From NCBI GenBank assembly GCA_034439475.1, contig JAWXAN010000042.1, forward strand, positions 128,765 through 192,764: a stretch of 64,000 nt of DNA. Direction: 5' to 3'. The notes beneath the pieces are model-generated. The model was not told where the DNA came from and did no database searches. It saw only the letters and a list, made by a program, of their open reading frames with translations. The position numbers were made by a program, and so were the translations under genes. Below are positions 51,829 through 60,584 of this stretch, piece after piece (within the stretch, counting starts at the first letter, position 1; each line of letters starts with the position of its first letter). The stretch is from Candidatus Zixiibacteriota bacterium. Its GTDB lineage: Bacteria > Zixibacteria > MSB-5A5 > GN15 > FEB-12.

Positions 51829-51834
51829 TATATT
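51829..51834 (+). promoter_or_regulatory. -10 box of ltaE (leaderless type)
   Basis: TATATT at 51829-51834 would start transcription near 51841, 3 bases before the ltaE ATG. The -35 region (GGTTCG) is weak. Confidence 0.35.
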
Positions 51835-51843
51835 GGCCCTAAT

Positions 51844-52893
51844 ATGAAAATTATAGACCTTCGCTCCGATACCGTAACCAGACCGTCCGATGCCATGCGG
51901 CAGGCAATAGCCAATGCCGTTGTCGGCGATGACGTTTTTGGCGATGACCCGACCGTCATTGAACTCGAAAATCAGACAGCAAAGCTCTTTGGCAGCGAAG
52001 CCGCGCTGTATGTTCCATCAGGCACGATGGGCAATCAAATCTGCCTGAAAGTCCATACCCGACACAGGGGAGAAGAGCTCCTGTGTGATCGGGAATGCCA
52101 TGTTGTGAACTACGAAGTTGCCGGGCCGGTGGTACATGCCGGGCTTTTGGTTAATCTCATTCAGACCGATAGGGGGATGATTACCGCCGAAATGGTCCGC
52201 GAGAATGTCCGGATAAAAAGCCTGCATTCACCCGAGACGCGAATTGTTGCGCTGGAAAACACCCATAACCGGCATGGCGGGACTGTCCTGCCGCAGGATG
52301 AAATCCTTAAAGTCCGCGAAGTCTGCGATGAATTCGGACTTGCCTTCCATCTTGATGGCGCGCGTATTTGGAATGCCCATATTGCAACCGAGATTCCACT
52401 GGCAGAACTTGCCCGGCCGTTTGATTCAATATCTGTTTGTCTCTCCAAAGGACTTGGGGCGCCGGTCGGCTCGCTGATTGTGAGCAGTCGTGAGTTTGTG
52501 GAGAAATGCCGCCGTGAGAGAAAACTGTTTGGCGGAGGAATGCGCCAGGCCGGCATTTTGGCCGCCGCTGGACTGTACGCGCTGAAAAATAACCTAACAC
52601 GGCTTGCCGATGACCACACCAATGCCCGTTACCTTGCGACCGAATTGAATGCGCTGGGACTTTTTGCGATCGATATGAGCCGGGTGGAGACAAACATAAT
52701 CGTGGCCAAACTCAATTCCGGAATGACACCAGAGAGCGTTATTGCCAAACTCAAATCCGCCGGGGTGCTCGCGGTTCCGTTTGGCCGGGACAAAATCCGC
52801 ATGGTCACACACTTGGATGTCACACGCGAGGACTGCCAAGCGGCCGTCGAGCGGATAAAGAAGTTGCTTGTAAAAGAGCAGACGGTAGGGTAG
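51844..52893 (+). CDS. ltaE: Low-specificity L-threonine aldolase
   Basis: The 349-residue PLP enzyme splits threonine or allo-threonine into glycine and acetaldehyde. It shows [20 protein letters not shown] at the start, [41 protein letters not shown] and the PLP lysine in [17 protein letters not shown] (about residue 203). Length is typical. It stands alone after the cold-shock terminator. Confidence 0.93.
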   Translation: MKIIDLRSDTVTRPSDAMRQAIANAVVGDDVFGDDPTVIELENQTAKLFGSEAALYVPSGTMGNQICLKVHTRHRGEELLCDRECHVVNYEVAGPVVHAGLLVNLIQTDRGMITAEMVRENVRIKSLHSPETRIVALENTHNRHGGTVLPQDEILKVREVCDEFGLAFHLDGARIWNAHIATEIPLAELARPFDSISVCLSKGLGAPVGSLIVSSREFVEKCRRERKLFGGGMRQAGILAAAGLYALKNNLTRLADDHTNARYLATELNALGLFAIDMSRVETNIIVAKLNSGMTPESVIAKLKSAGVLAVPFGRDKIRMVTHLDVTREDCQAAVERIKKLLVKEQTVG

Positions 52894-52944
52894 AGGGAGA
52901 GGCCACTGGCTTCAGACAAAAACATCACTTTTCTATTCGACGTT

Positions 52945-52961
52945 TAACAAGTAAATTGTTA
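52945..52961. promoter_or_regulatory. Inverted repeat before the methyltransferase gene
   Basis: TAACAA (52945-52950) and TTGTTA (52956-52961) flank GTAAA, ending two bases before the methyltransferase ATG. A TAAATT within it (52952-52957) could serve as a -10 box. A repressor or the methyltransferase itself could bind here. Confidence 0.35.
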
Positions 52962-52963
52962 GG

Positions 52964-54574
52964 ATGAACTCCCTATACTACGGCGATAATCTCGAGATAT
53001 TGCGCAAGCATATCGAGACCGAATCCGTTGATTTAATATATTTGGACCCCCCTTTTAACTCTCAAAGAGCCTACAATGTTATTTTTCAGGATAAGACGGG
53101 CAAGGCGTCCTCCGCTCAGATACAAGCATTCGAGGATACATGGGCATGGACGAACGAGACACAGCAAGTGTACGAGCAGATAATGCTCCGAACCGAAGCT
53201 TCCGCCGAATTGAAAGCCATGATGCAAGCCTTTAGATCCTTTATGGGTAACTCCGATTTGATGGCTTATCTGACTATGATGGCAATCCGATTAGTTGAAC
53301 TTCACAGGGTATTAAAACCAACGGGATCGCTCTATTTGCATTGCGATCCAACGGCAAGTCATTATTTAAAATTATTACTCGATCAGATTTTTGGAATTAG
53401 TAATTTCCGAAACGAGATAATTTGGAAACGGACAAGTGCTCACAGCAGTGCCAATAAGTGCGGATCAATCCATGACGTAATTCTTTTCTATTCGAGAACT
53501 GATAAATGTATCTGGAACGATATCTATCAAAAGTATGATTCTTCGTATCTGGAAACGTTCTTCGATACTGTTGACGAAGATGGTAGACACTATAAGCGAA
53601 GTGACCTTACTGGAGCCGGTGTCAGCCAAGGGGTTAGTGGTCAACCTTGGAAAGGATTGGATGTCACAACCAGAGGAAGGCACTGGATGTACATCCCAAG
53701 TACTCTCGACGAGTTGGATAAACAGGGTCGAATTCACTGGCCGAAGAAAAAGGGCGGTATGCCTCGGTTGAAACAATTTCCTGAAGATTTGCCGGGGGTT
53801 CCTCTGCAGGATATTTGGGATGATATCAGACCGATTCACAACCTAGCTCAGGAAAGATTAGGTTATCCGACACAAAAGCCAGTAGCACTTCTGGAACGGA
53901 TTTTGACAACCTCATCTAAACAATCCGATGTCGTACTCGATCCATTCTGTGGCTGTGGCACTGCAATCGTGGCGGCAGAAAAACTCGGACGCAAATGGAT
54001 CGGTATCGATATAACACACCTCGCTATTTCTCTCATCAAGAAGCGATTAAATGATCATTTCCCCGATTCCAAATTTGCGGTTGTAGGAGAACCTAAATCA
54101 GTCGATGCCGCAGAGATGCTTTTCCTCGATTCACCTTTCCAATTTGAAAGCTGGGCGGTCTCATTGCTTGGTGGACAACCTTTCAAGAGCAAGGGAGGCG
54201 GAGATGGTGGCATTGACGGATTGCTTTACTTTCAGGACTTTGAAAACAAGTTTCACCGTGCGATTATTGAAGTCAAGGGCGGCAAATATCAACCCAAAGA
54301 TATTCGTGCCCTTAAAGGCGTTCTAGAGCGAGAAGAAGCTCCGTTGGGAATTTTAATAGCCTTGCAGCCTCCTACAAAACCTATGCTTGCCGAGGCCGCC
54401 GCGATGGGCACTTGGACTCTACCCGGAGGAAGCAATTTCCCAATCATGCAGATCGTGACTATTGAGCAACTTTTTGGTGGTCGACTGCCGAAGCTTCCAG
54501 ATACAAGTACAACACTCAAAAAAGCAAAGCGCGAATACCGCGAATCGGAAAAAAAACCGCCGAAATTTTTATAG
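52964..54574 (+). CDS. DNA methyltransferase fused to a PD-(D/E)XK nuclease
   Basis: The 536-residue protein has a beta-class amino-methyltransferase domain: catalytic DPPF at residues 28-31, a target-recognition region (about 130-300), then the S-adenosylmethionine motif DPFCGCGTAI (326-335) and GRKWIGIDITHLAIS. Residues about 390-510 resemble a restriction-endonuclease-like domain: GGDGGIDG (D414, D418) and IIEVKGGK (E436, K438) form a D...ExK catalytic set. This could be a one-protein restriction-modification enzyme. ATG 52964 follows AGG directly, next to an inverted repeat. The region is more A/T-rich than its neighbours and is followed by a disrupted gene, which suggests transfer. Confidence 0.82.
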   Translation: MNSLYYGDNLEILRKHIETESVDLIYLDPPFNSQRAYNVIFQDKTGKASSAQIQAFEDTWAWTNETQQVYEQIMLRTEASAELKAMMQAFRSFMGNSDLMAYLTMMAIRLVELHRVLKPTGSLYLHCDPTASHYLKLLLDQIFGISNFRNEIIWKRTSAHSSANKCGSIHDVILFYSRTDKCIWNDIYQKYDSSYLETFFDTVDEDGRHYKRSDLTGAGVSQGVSGQPWKGLDVTTRGRHWMYIPSTLDELDKQGRIHWPKKKGGMPRLKQFPEDLPGVPLQDIWDDIRPIHNLAQERLGYPTQKPVALLERILTTSSKQSDVVLDPFCGCGTAIVAAEKLGRKWIGIDITHLAISLIKKRLNDHFPDSKFAVVGEPKSVDAAEMLFLDSPFQFESWAVSLLGGQPFKSKGGGDGGIDGLLYFQDFENKFHRAIIEVKGGKYQPKDIRALKGVLEREEAPLGILIALQPPTKPMLAEAAAMGTWTLPGGSNFPIMQIVTIEQLFGGRLPKLPDTSTTLKKAKREYRESEKKPPKFL

Positions 54575-54595
54575 TTTGCAATTTTGACAGACAGT

Positions 54596-55094
54596 ATGAA
54601 GAAACAATTGCCGAGAATACAGCGTGACGAAAAACAACTAGGACTATTTGTGCGAGTTTGGGACGAAATTCTCAAAGAGCACAAGATAACACGTCACCAG
54701 ACAAGGATACTCTTTCAACTCGACCTACTATCATTTGATCCGGATGTGCAGGAGCATTTGGCTGAGAACCAGCTTGATGAGTTATTGTTCACAAAGACTT
54801 TGTTAATTGATAGCGGCTCTTCCACAGAGCAGTGCTGTTGCCATGTTAAGCCAACTAGTACGGCCGTATTGCTATAGTTACGGACAAATATTTTGGGACT
54901 TTCAAACCGGAAGCTGGTGGAGTTTTGAGGGTCAATTCGAGATTATCAAATACAGAACAGGAATATGGCTTAGAGAATCGATTGAACAAGAGTTGGAACA
55001 TGCCGACCTCCAAACTATTGAAAGGCTTGAGCAAAGCATTCGCGGGGCATGTTTGCGATTGCTATTGGATGAAGCAGCCCGGAGCAAATCCTGA
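54596..55094 (+). pseudogene. Frame-disrupted companion of the methyltransferase
   Basis: Two overlapping frames together look like one protein of about 165 residues. The first (from ATG 54596, or TTG 54584) reads KKQLPRIQRDEKQLGLFVRV and helical text to about ELLFTKTLL near 54806, then turns into unlikely sequence and stops at 54877. The second frame, one base ahead, continues sensibly from about 54807 (AALPQSSAVAMLSQLVRPYC, FWDFQTGSWWSFEGQFEI) to the stop at 55094. A +1 shift near 54806 would join them: a mutation, a sequencing error or programmed frameshifting. No family is recognised. It follows the methyltransferase by 21 bases and may be its partner. Confidence 0.5.
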
Positions 55095-55123
55095 TCCCCG
55101 TGGCTGGCGTACCTTCCCTCCAC

Positions 55124-55148
55124 GCCTGCCCGCTGTGGTGGGGCGGAC
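55124..55148. repeat. Dispersed hairpin repeat, copy B
   Basis: GCCTGCCCGCTGTGG followed by TGGGGCGG matches copy A (2012-2030) at most positions and lies between the disrupted gene and uppS. The gap 55095-55304 holds this repeat and the uppS promoter and nothing else that I can see. Confidence 0.45.
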
Positions 55149-55265
55149 TTGAAAGCCTCGTGCGCCAACAAATCCTCAATTAAAAAAATGCCAACCCTCT
55201 CCCATTTTTTCTTTCACGCTTGCCCGCCTTTTATACCCCCCAATCCGCCTGCAATCCAATTGAGC

Positions 55266-55294
55266 TTGCCAAGCCATACCGCTCATCTTACTTT
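55266..55294 (+). promoter_or_regulatory. uppS promoter
   Basis: TTGCCA (55266-55271) and TACTTT (55289-55294) are 17 bases apart. Transcription would begin near 55301, leaving a leader of about 4 bases before ATG 55305. Confidence 0.4.
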
Positions 55295-55304
55295 TGGTTT
55301 ACCT

Positions 55305-56066
55305 ATGTACGAGCTTACTGACCTGAAAAATAGAATTCTGGCCGCCGCAACCCGCATTCCTCAGCATGTTGCAATTATAATGGATGGAAACGGACGCTGG
55401 GCCGCCCAGAGAAATCAGCCTCGCACAGCGGGGCATGAGGCCGGTGTCAAGGCTGTCAAGGAAGTTGTGAAGGTCTCCGGTGAACTTGGGATTAAATACC
55501 TCACTCTCTACACATTCTCACTAGAGAATTGGAAACGACCGAAAGACGAGGTCACAGCCATCATGTCACTGCTGACCCGAACAACCCTCAATGAGCTCGA
55601 TGAATTGATGAAAAACGATGTGAAACTCATCACAACCGGCCGCCTGAGTGGGCTTTCGCGAGTCAGGCGAGTGGCCCTTGACGAAGCTGTGCATCGAACC
55701 AGAAATAATAAAGGGCTGGTTCTGAACCTTGCCCTGAATTACGGCGGACGAGCGGAGATTCTTGACGCCGTGAAAGGTATAGCCAATTCAATCCGGGCCG
55801 GTATTCTCGATATTGCCGATATTGACGAGGAACTCTTTTCGAGTTTCCTCTACACCGCAGGCATACCCGATCCGGATTTATTGATACGAACATCGGGAGA
55901 GCTTCGTATTTCGAATTTCCTTCTCTGGCAGACCAGCTACACCGAGCTCTATATCATCGACACACTCTGGCCGGACTTTGGGCGCAGAGACCTATTCGAC
56001 GCTATCCTCAACTATCAGGGGCGCGAGCGGAGATTTGGTATGGTTTCTCAAAAAGAGGTCGATTAG
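55305..56066 (+). CDS. uppS: Isoprenyl transferase (undecaprenyl diphosphate synthase)
   Basis: The 253-residue cis-prenyltransferase extends farnesyl diphosphate to the C55 carrier used for peptidoglycan. It shows VAIIMDGNGRWAAQRNQPRT (catalytic Asp, about residues 23-42), GHEAGVKAVKEVV, YLTLYTFSLENWKRPKDEV, and the C-terminal DPDLLIRTSGELRISNFLLW with ELYI after it. ATG 55305 gives the normal length; a 52-residue extension to 55149 has no family match. cdsA starts 2 bases after the stop. Confidence 0.93.
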   Translation: MYELTDLKNRILAAATRIPQHVAIIMDGNGRWAAQRNQPRTAGHEAGVKAVKEVVKVSGELGIKYLTLYTFSLENWKRPKDEVTAIMSLLTRTTLNELDELMKNDVKLITTGRLSGLSRVRRVALDEAVHRTRNNKGLVLNLALNYGGRAEILDAVKGIANSIRAGILDIADIDEELFSSFLYTAGIPDPDLLIRTSGELRISNFLLWQTSYTELYIIDTLWPDFGRRDLFDAILNYQGRERRFGMVSQKEVD

Positions 56067-56068
56067 AT

Positions 56069-56950
56069 TTGCTGATCAGTAAAAATCTTGTTACGCGAAT
56101 TATCGTAGCGGCCATCGCGATTCCGGCTATTCTTTGGATCTCAGATCAGGGCGGATTTTGGCTTTTTGGACTGGTGACCGTTTTGTCAGTCCTGGCTATG
56201 ACCGAGATTCTTTCTGGTGAAGGGTATGGCTTCGACCATCCCTTATTTTGGCTTGCCCAAGTCTGTTTGCTTGCGGCCCTTGTGTCATCGGCACGCTCAT
56301 TATTCTGGACGACAGAGGCTGGTGATATCCTGCAATCAATGAGTCTTTTCCTTTTTACTCTGCCGATTATTACAATTTTTTTTCTCTTGAGCGGACTTTA
56401 TTTTTCACTTGGGACGCAACCGCCGGAAGAACTATTCCGCAGACATAGCCGTCTCGTGTGGGGGATAGGATATATTCTGATGCTCTATCCCTATGTCTTC
56501 GCTTTGGGCGATTTCAGCAGAATGTTCGCCATCGATGGTTTTACCGGGGGAGATTGCCTCCTTTTATTGTTTGGCATTCTCTGGCTGGGAGATACAGCTG
56601 CCATGTGGGTCGGATCGACCTTTGGACGACACAAACTTGCCCCCGGCGTGTCGCCTAACAAAACTATCGAAGGCTTTCTTGGAGGACTCGCGGCGGCTGT
56701 AGTCGTCGGCATTGTTATCGGCCTCTGGAAATTTCAATCCCTTTCTCTGATACATCTTATATTCATTGCACTCGGTTGCTCGATTTTCGGCCAGCTTGGC
56801 GATCTGGTGGAATCAATGTGGAAACGGTCGCTCGGTAAAAAAGACTCATCGGGACTTATTCCCGGTCATGGCGGAGTACTGGATAGGTTTGATTCGCTGC
56901 TCTTTGCCGCGCCATTTATGTACGGATACCTCATTTTATTAGTGACATGA
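56069..56950 (+). CDS. cdsA: Phosphatidate cytidylyltransferase
   Basis: The 293-residue membrane enzyme makes CDP-diacylglycerol from phosphatidate and CTP. It has about eight membrane helices and the CDP-diacylglycerol synthase signature near the C-terminus, SMWKRSLGKKDSSGLIPGHG followed by GVLDRFDSLL (about residues 250-278). The start is TTG at 56069, two bases after uppS, and the 3' end overlaps the next gene by four bases (ATGA). The uppS-cdsA pair is widely conserved. Confidence 0.93.
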   Translation: MLISKNLVTRIIVAAIAIPAILWISDQGGFWLFGLVTVLSVLAMTEILSGEGYGFDHPLFWLAQVCLLAALVSSARSLFWTTEAGDILQSMSLFLFTLPIITIFFLLSGLYFSLGTQPPEELFRRHSRLVWGIGYILMLYPYVFALGDFSRMFAIDGFTGGDCLLLLFGILWLGDTAAMWVGSTFGRHKLAPGVSPNKTIEGFLGGLAAAVVVGIVIGLWKFQSLSLIHLIFIALGCSIFGQLGDLVESMWKRSLGKKDSSGLIPGHGGVLDRFDSLLFAAPFMYGYLILLVT

Positions 56951-57858
56951 AAGCGCTCGATTATTTCTTCGCTGCAAGACCGCTCCTGCACCTGCCAATC
57001 TGGTCGATCTATCTGGTAGCAGTTAAATATCATCATGACCTTACCGGGCAATCTTTTGATCTGAGCGATTTGGGCATTATGGCAGGTTGGAGTCTTTTGG
57101 CTACTTCAGCGTTATATATCAACCAGATATATGATTATGAATCTGATCGAATCAACCAAAAGCTCGGCTTTTTGCAGAATAACATTGTAGAGCAGAGCGC
57201 GCTCTATAAGGGTTTCCTACTCACCTCCGCGTCTGCTATTGCTCTGACACTCTTGTATCCGGCGGCGACCCGCCTTATATTCTTACAAGCCTTTCTACTC
57301 AGTTACATTTATTCTGTACCGCCTGTGCGACTCAAAAACCGGCCGTTTTGGGGTCTGTTCGCCAACGCGTATGCCTGCGGAACGCTGATTTCGTTTTCTG
57401 TGATGCCCGAGCTTTCTGTTCACAATGCCGGCCTTCTCGGTTGGGACAACCCGCTTTATTTTGGCCTGTCAGTGGGAGCAATCTACCTTTTGACAACGAT
57501 ACCCGATGTCGCCGGAGATAAGGCTACCGGCAAAAAAACTCTTGCGATAGCGCTGGGAATGACCGGCGAAAAATGTCTTGCTCTGCTTTTCATGCTCGGC
57601 TCGGCCCTCTTTGCCTTTAGCTCAAATTTCATAGCGCTCTTAGTGCTCTCTCTCATTTCGTCCGCTCTCATTTGTCTGACCATATTTATCAAATCCGAAA
57701 AAATAATCTTGCTGGCGATTAAATTACCGCTTCTGCTTCTCACATTATTCGCCGGCTACTGGTATCCGCTCTATTTTGTGTTTGTTGTTGTCTTGGTCGG
57801 GTGCACCAGACTATATTTCAAAGTTCGATTTAACATCATCTACCCGAGGCTGGCATAA
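56947..57858 (+). CDS. UbiA-family prenyltransferase
   Basis: The 303-residue protein has about eight membrane helices and both Asp-rich motifs of UbiA transferases: NQIYDYESDRINQK (about residues 59-72, an NxxxDxxxD form) and IPDVAGDKATGKKTLAIALG (about 184-203). UbiA enzymes attach a prenyl chain to an aromatic ring or to a glycerol phosphate. No quinone gene lies near, and the neighbours make phospholipid and isoprenoid, so the acceptor cannot be named. It overlaps cdsA by four bases and the next gene by one. Confidence 0.85.
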   Translation: MKALDYFFAARPLLHLPIWSIYLVAVKYHHDLTGQSFDLSDLGIMAGWSLLATSALYINQIYDYESDRINQKLGFLQNNIVEQSALYKGFLLTSASAIALTLLYPAATRLIFLQAFLLSYIYSVPPVRLKNRPFWGLFANAYACGTLISFSVMPELSVHNAGLLGWDNPLYFGLSVGAIYLLTTIPDVAGDKATGKKTLAIALGMTGEKCLALLFMLGSALFAFSSNFIALLVLSLISSALICLTIFIKSEKIILLAIKLPLLLLTLFAGYWYPLYFVFVVVLVGCTRLYFKVRFNIIYPRLA

Positions 57859-58391
57859 TGATAAGAGTCCTCTTTGCTATAATTGTATGCGCCATGTTAA
57901 TCGCCTGTCAAGGCATTCAGCGCTATGGCACGCGCGGAAATCCGGGCTCTGCTTCTGAACGCCCGAAGCAATCTACGGTATCAGGTTCGACTTCGGTTCA
58001 GGGACTATCCACAAATGATCATATTCGATTGGGACTTATTCTTCAGAAACAACTCGGCAAGCCGTACGTTGGCTCCTCGGCATACGAGCAAGGGATTGAC
58101 TGCTCAAAATTTACCCGCGATGCCTTTGCCTCCTTTGGCAATATAAGCCTTCCTCGTACCGCTTTCGAGCAATTCTCCTCTGGAGCAATAGTCCATCAGA
58201 AATCGCTCCGCTATGGGGACCTTGTGTTTTTCAAAACCGATGGCGACCAGATTTCCCATGTCGGCGTGTATGTTGGATTTGGTGAATTTATCCATGCTTC
58301 TTCATCGCGGGGCGTGATAGTCAGCGGACTATCCGAAGAGTATTGGTCACGTCGTTTTGTCGGGGCGCGGCGCATTCTGGTATCGCAGTAA
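57858..58391 (+). CDS. NlpC/P60-family peptidoglycan hydrolase lipoprotein
   Basis: The 177-residue product has a lipoprotein signal ending MLIAC (Cys about residue 16), a Ser/Thr-rich linker, and an NlpC/P60 domain with the full catalytic set: Cys in GIDCSKFTRDAF (about 78), His in QISHVGVYVGFGEF (about 131) and the third residue in FIHASSSRGV. These enzymes cut D-Glu-meso-diaminopimelate bonds in the cell wall. It is translationally coupled to the UbiA gene (one-base overlap). Confidence 0.85.
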   Translation: MIRVLFAIIVCAMLIACQGIQRYGTRGNPGSASERPKQSTVSGSTSVQGLSTNDHIRLGLILQKQLGKPYVGSSAYEQGIDCSKFTRDAFASFGNISLPRTAFEQFSSGAIVHQKSLRYGDLVFFKTDGDQISHVGVYVGFGEFIHASSSRGVIVSGLSEEYWSRRFVGARRILVSQ

Positions 58392-58432
58392 CCACAAAGA
58401 AACTCTGATAGCACATTCGTGTTCTCAGAGAG

Positions 58433-60268
58433 ATGGCAAGCTCATTGGAATCACTCGAAGCAAAACTCAAAAATCTCCCGAATTCTCATGGCGTCTATAT
58501 CTTCAAAAACGTCAAAGGGGAGATAATTTACATCGGCAAAGCGAACAGCCTCCGCAACCGTGTCCGAAGTTACTTTCGTCCTGCCGACAAACTCGATGTC
58601 AAAACCCAACGTTTGGCATTCCACATCACCGACCTTGACATGATGGCGACCGATAATGAAATAGAATCGCTTATCCTCGAAGCAAATCTCGTCCGACAGC
58701 ACAAGCCGCGCTATAATGTCCGTCTCAAAGATGACAAGCATTTCCCGTATATCAAAATCACCACCAATGAGCCTTTCCCGCGTATCCTTGTGGTCCGAAG
58801 ACTTTTGAAAGACGGCGCGACCTACTTTGGTCCCTACACGAACAGCCAAGGGATGTGGAGGACTGTCAGAGCCCTCTCCAGACTGTTTACCATTCGTACC
58901 TGTAACCTCACAATTCCTCATCCAACCGCCAAGCAGTACAAAGTCTGTTTGGACTATCACATAAAGCGTTGTGGCGGGCCATGCGAAAATTTTCAGTCAA
59001 AGGCCGAATATGATAAACTCGTTCAGTCCGTGATTATGGCGCTTTCCGGGCGGTCGCGGGAACTTATGAATGAACTCACCGAACGGATGAGAAGCGCCTC
59101 GGAAAATCTCCGCTTTGAAGAAGCTCGCATACTCCGCGATCAAATAGACGCGCTGGAAAGCATCACCGATCGCCAACAGCGAGCCGATGCCGGAGAAGTT
59201 GTCGACCGAGACATAATCTCCATTGCCCGTGAAAGCTCCGATGCTGTCGCTGTTGTCATGCAAATCCGGCAGGGTGTTCTTCTTGGCCGACAGGATTTTC
59301 AATTGAGCGCCGAGCCCGATGAGACTGACGAGGCAATGCTTGAGACTTTCATCACCCAGTATTACAACAATCAGCCGAACTTGCCCGAGGAGATATATTT
59401 CCCGCTTGAACTACAAACAGTGAGGATAATTGCAAGCTGGCTTAAGAAGGTAAAAGGGAAGCCGGTTCGAATATACACCCCGAAGATAGGCGTCAAACTT
59501 AAAATGGTTGACCTTGCCGCCATCAACGCTCGCATGCTTCTTGACGAATTGCTGATACACAAACGCATTCAGTCTGAGAGAACCAGCAAGATGGTCACGG
59601 ACCTCAAGGATGCCCTCCGACTGCCAATTTCGCCGCGTACCATTGCCTGTTTTGATATTTCAAACACCGGAGAGACAGACACCGTCGGCTCATGTGCCTA
59701 TTTTGACAACGGAAGGCAAAAAAAGACCGAGTATCGACACTTCAAAATCAAAGGCGTGTCGGGGCAGGACGATTTCAGCATGATGCGCGAAATAGTCGGG
59801 CGGTATTTTCACCGACTAAAAGAGGAAGAGAAACAACCTCCGGATTTGGTGGTTGTCGATGGCGGCAAAGGACAATTGTCGGCGGCAAAAGCCGAGCTTG
59901 AGTCTCTTGGATTTCCCGACCAGCTTATCATTTCGCTCGCAAAACGACTGGAAGAGATATTCTTGCCCGGCAATTCCGATTCAATAACGATTCCCCGAAG
60001 TTCTCCGGCTCTTATGCTACTAAAGCGCGTTCGAGACGAAGCTCATCGCTTCGCTATAACCTACAACCGCAAGGTGAGAGGTAAACGGACTATCAAATCC
60101 GCCCTCGATGATATTAACGGAGTCGGCCCGGCCAAAGCCCGCGCTCTTCTGCGTCATTTTGGTTCGGTTGAGCGGATAAAATCCGCAACACGGGATGAGC
60201 TGACATCGATAAAAGGGATAAACCCCTCGATGGCAGACAAGATTCTCTCGAGCCTTCAGACCCAGTAA
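58433..60268 (+). CDS. uvrC: Excinuclease ABC subunit C
   Basis: The 611-residue nuclease makes the two cuts in nucleotide-excision repair. It shows the GIY-YIG domain (GVYIFKNVKGEIIYIGKANS, about residues 20-39), the UvrB-binding UVR helix (MRSASENLRFEEARILRDQI), the RNase H-like second nuclease domain (ACFDISNTGETDTVGS; LVVVDGGKGQLSAA) and C-terminal helix-hairpin-helix repeats (DDINGVGPAKARALLRHFGS; IKGINPSMADKIL). ATG 58433. It follows the NlpC gene by 41 bases. Confidence 0.95.
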   Translation: MASSLESLEAKLKNLPNSHGVYIFKNVKGEIIYIGKANSLRNRVRSYFRPADKLDVKTQRLAFHITDLDMMATDNEIESLILEANLVRQHKPRYNVRLKDDKHFPYIKITTNEPFPRILVVRRLLKDGATYFGPYTNSQGMWRTVRALSRLFTIRTCNLTIPHPTAKQYKVCLDYHIKRCGGPCENFQSKAEYDKLVQSVIMALSGRSRELMNELTERMRSASENLRFEEARILRDQIDALESITDRQQRADAGEVVDRDIISIARESSDAVAVVMQIRQGVLLGRQDFQLSAEPDETDEAMLETFITQYYNNQPNLPEEIYFPLELQTVRIIASWLKKVKGKPVRIYTPKIGVKLKMVDLAAINARMLLDELLIHKRIQSERTSKMVTDLKDALRLPISPRTIACFDISNTGETDTVGSCAYFDNGRQKKTEYRHFKIKGVSGQDDFSMMREIVGRYFHRLKEEEKQPPDLVVVDGGKGQLSAAKAELESLGFPDQLIISLAKRLEEIFLPGNSDSITIPRSSPALMLLKRVRDEAHRFAITYNRKVRGKRTIKSALDDINGVGPAKARALLRHFGSVERIKSATRDELTSIKGINPSMADKILSSLQTQ

Positions 60269-60315
60269 CGTCAATCACTTAATCCGTCCTCTGAGCGTCT
60301 TACAATGTCGCTCCC

Positions 60316-60335
60316 GTGCCTGCCCACTATGACGG
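60316..60335. repeat. Dispersed hairpin repeat, copy C
   Basis: GTGCCTGCCCACTATGACGG is a degenerate relative of copies A and B (shared core GCCTGCCCrCTrTG). Its right half is too mutated to pair fully. Confidence 0.35.
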
Positions 60336-60548
60336 AAAAAAGAGATTCCAAACATTCTCCGATATTTGGTAGAGTAGGTCCGTCTTCGAACCTGCCGAAG
60401 AGGTTTGCAACAGTCAGCCAACCTTACATCGTTAAATAATAACCCAACCGTTGGGGGACTACAAAGAAATAAATTTGCGCGAAGTGGCGGTTATCTCTGA
60501 TCGACACGCCAATATCTCCTCCGCTGCCGAAAACCCCTCTCTTTATCA

Positions 60549-60578
60549 TTGCATAATCGCGCCTATCTCACCTAATTT
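60549..60578 (+). promoter_or_regulatory. Possible xseA promoter (leaderless type)
   Basis: TTGCAT (60549-60554) and TAATTT (60573-60578) are 18 bases apart. Transcription would begin at about 60585, the A of the xseA ATG. Both boxes are imperfect. Confidence 0.35.
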
Positions 60579-60584
60579 CACCCT

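Larger units (their letters stand above)
60269..60584. other. 316-base intergenic region between uvrC and xseA
   Basis: No gene is seen here. It holds copy C of the dispersed repeat (60316-60335), a stem-loop pairing TCTTCG (60383-60388) with CGAAGA (60396-60401), and near its end a possible xseA promoter. No tRNA could be folded. Confidence 0.6.

Noticed and set aside
55149-55304. N-terminal extension of uppS to 55149
   Set aside because: The extra 52 residues have no match to the family, are Pro-rich and low in charge, and the first part overlaps the intergenic repeat. ATG 55305 gives the normal protein length.
60375-60430. A GGTTCGAA-like T-loop on the minus strand suggesting a tRNA
   Set aside because: The flanking bases do not form a 5-bp T stem and no acceptor or anticodon stem could be built around it. 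It is better explained by the TCTTCG/CGAAGA stem-loop.
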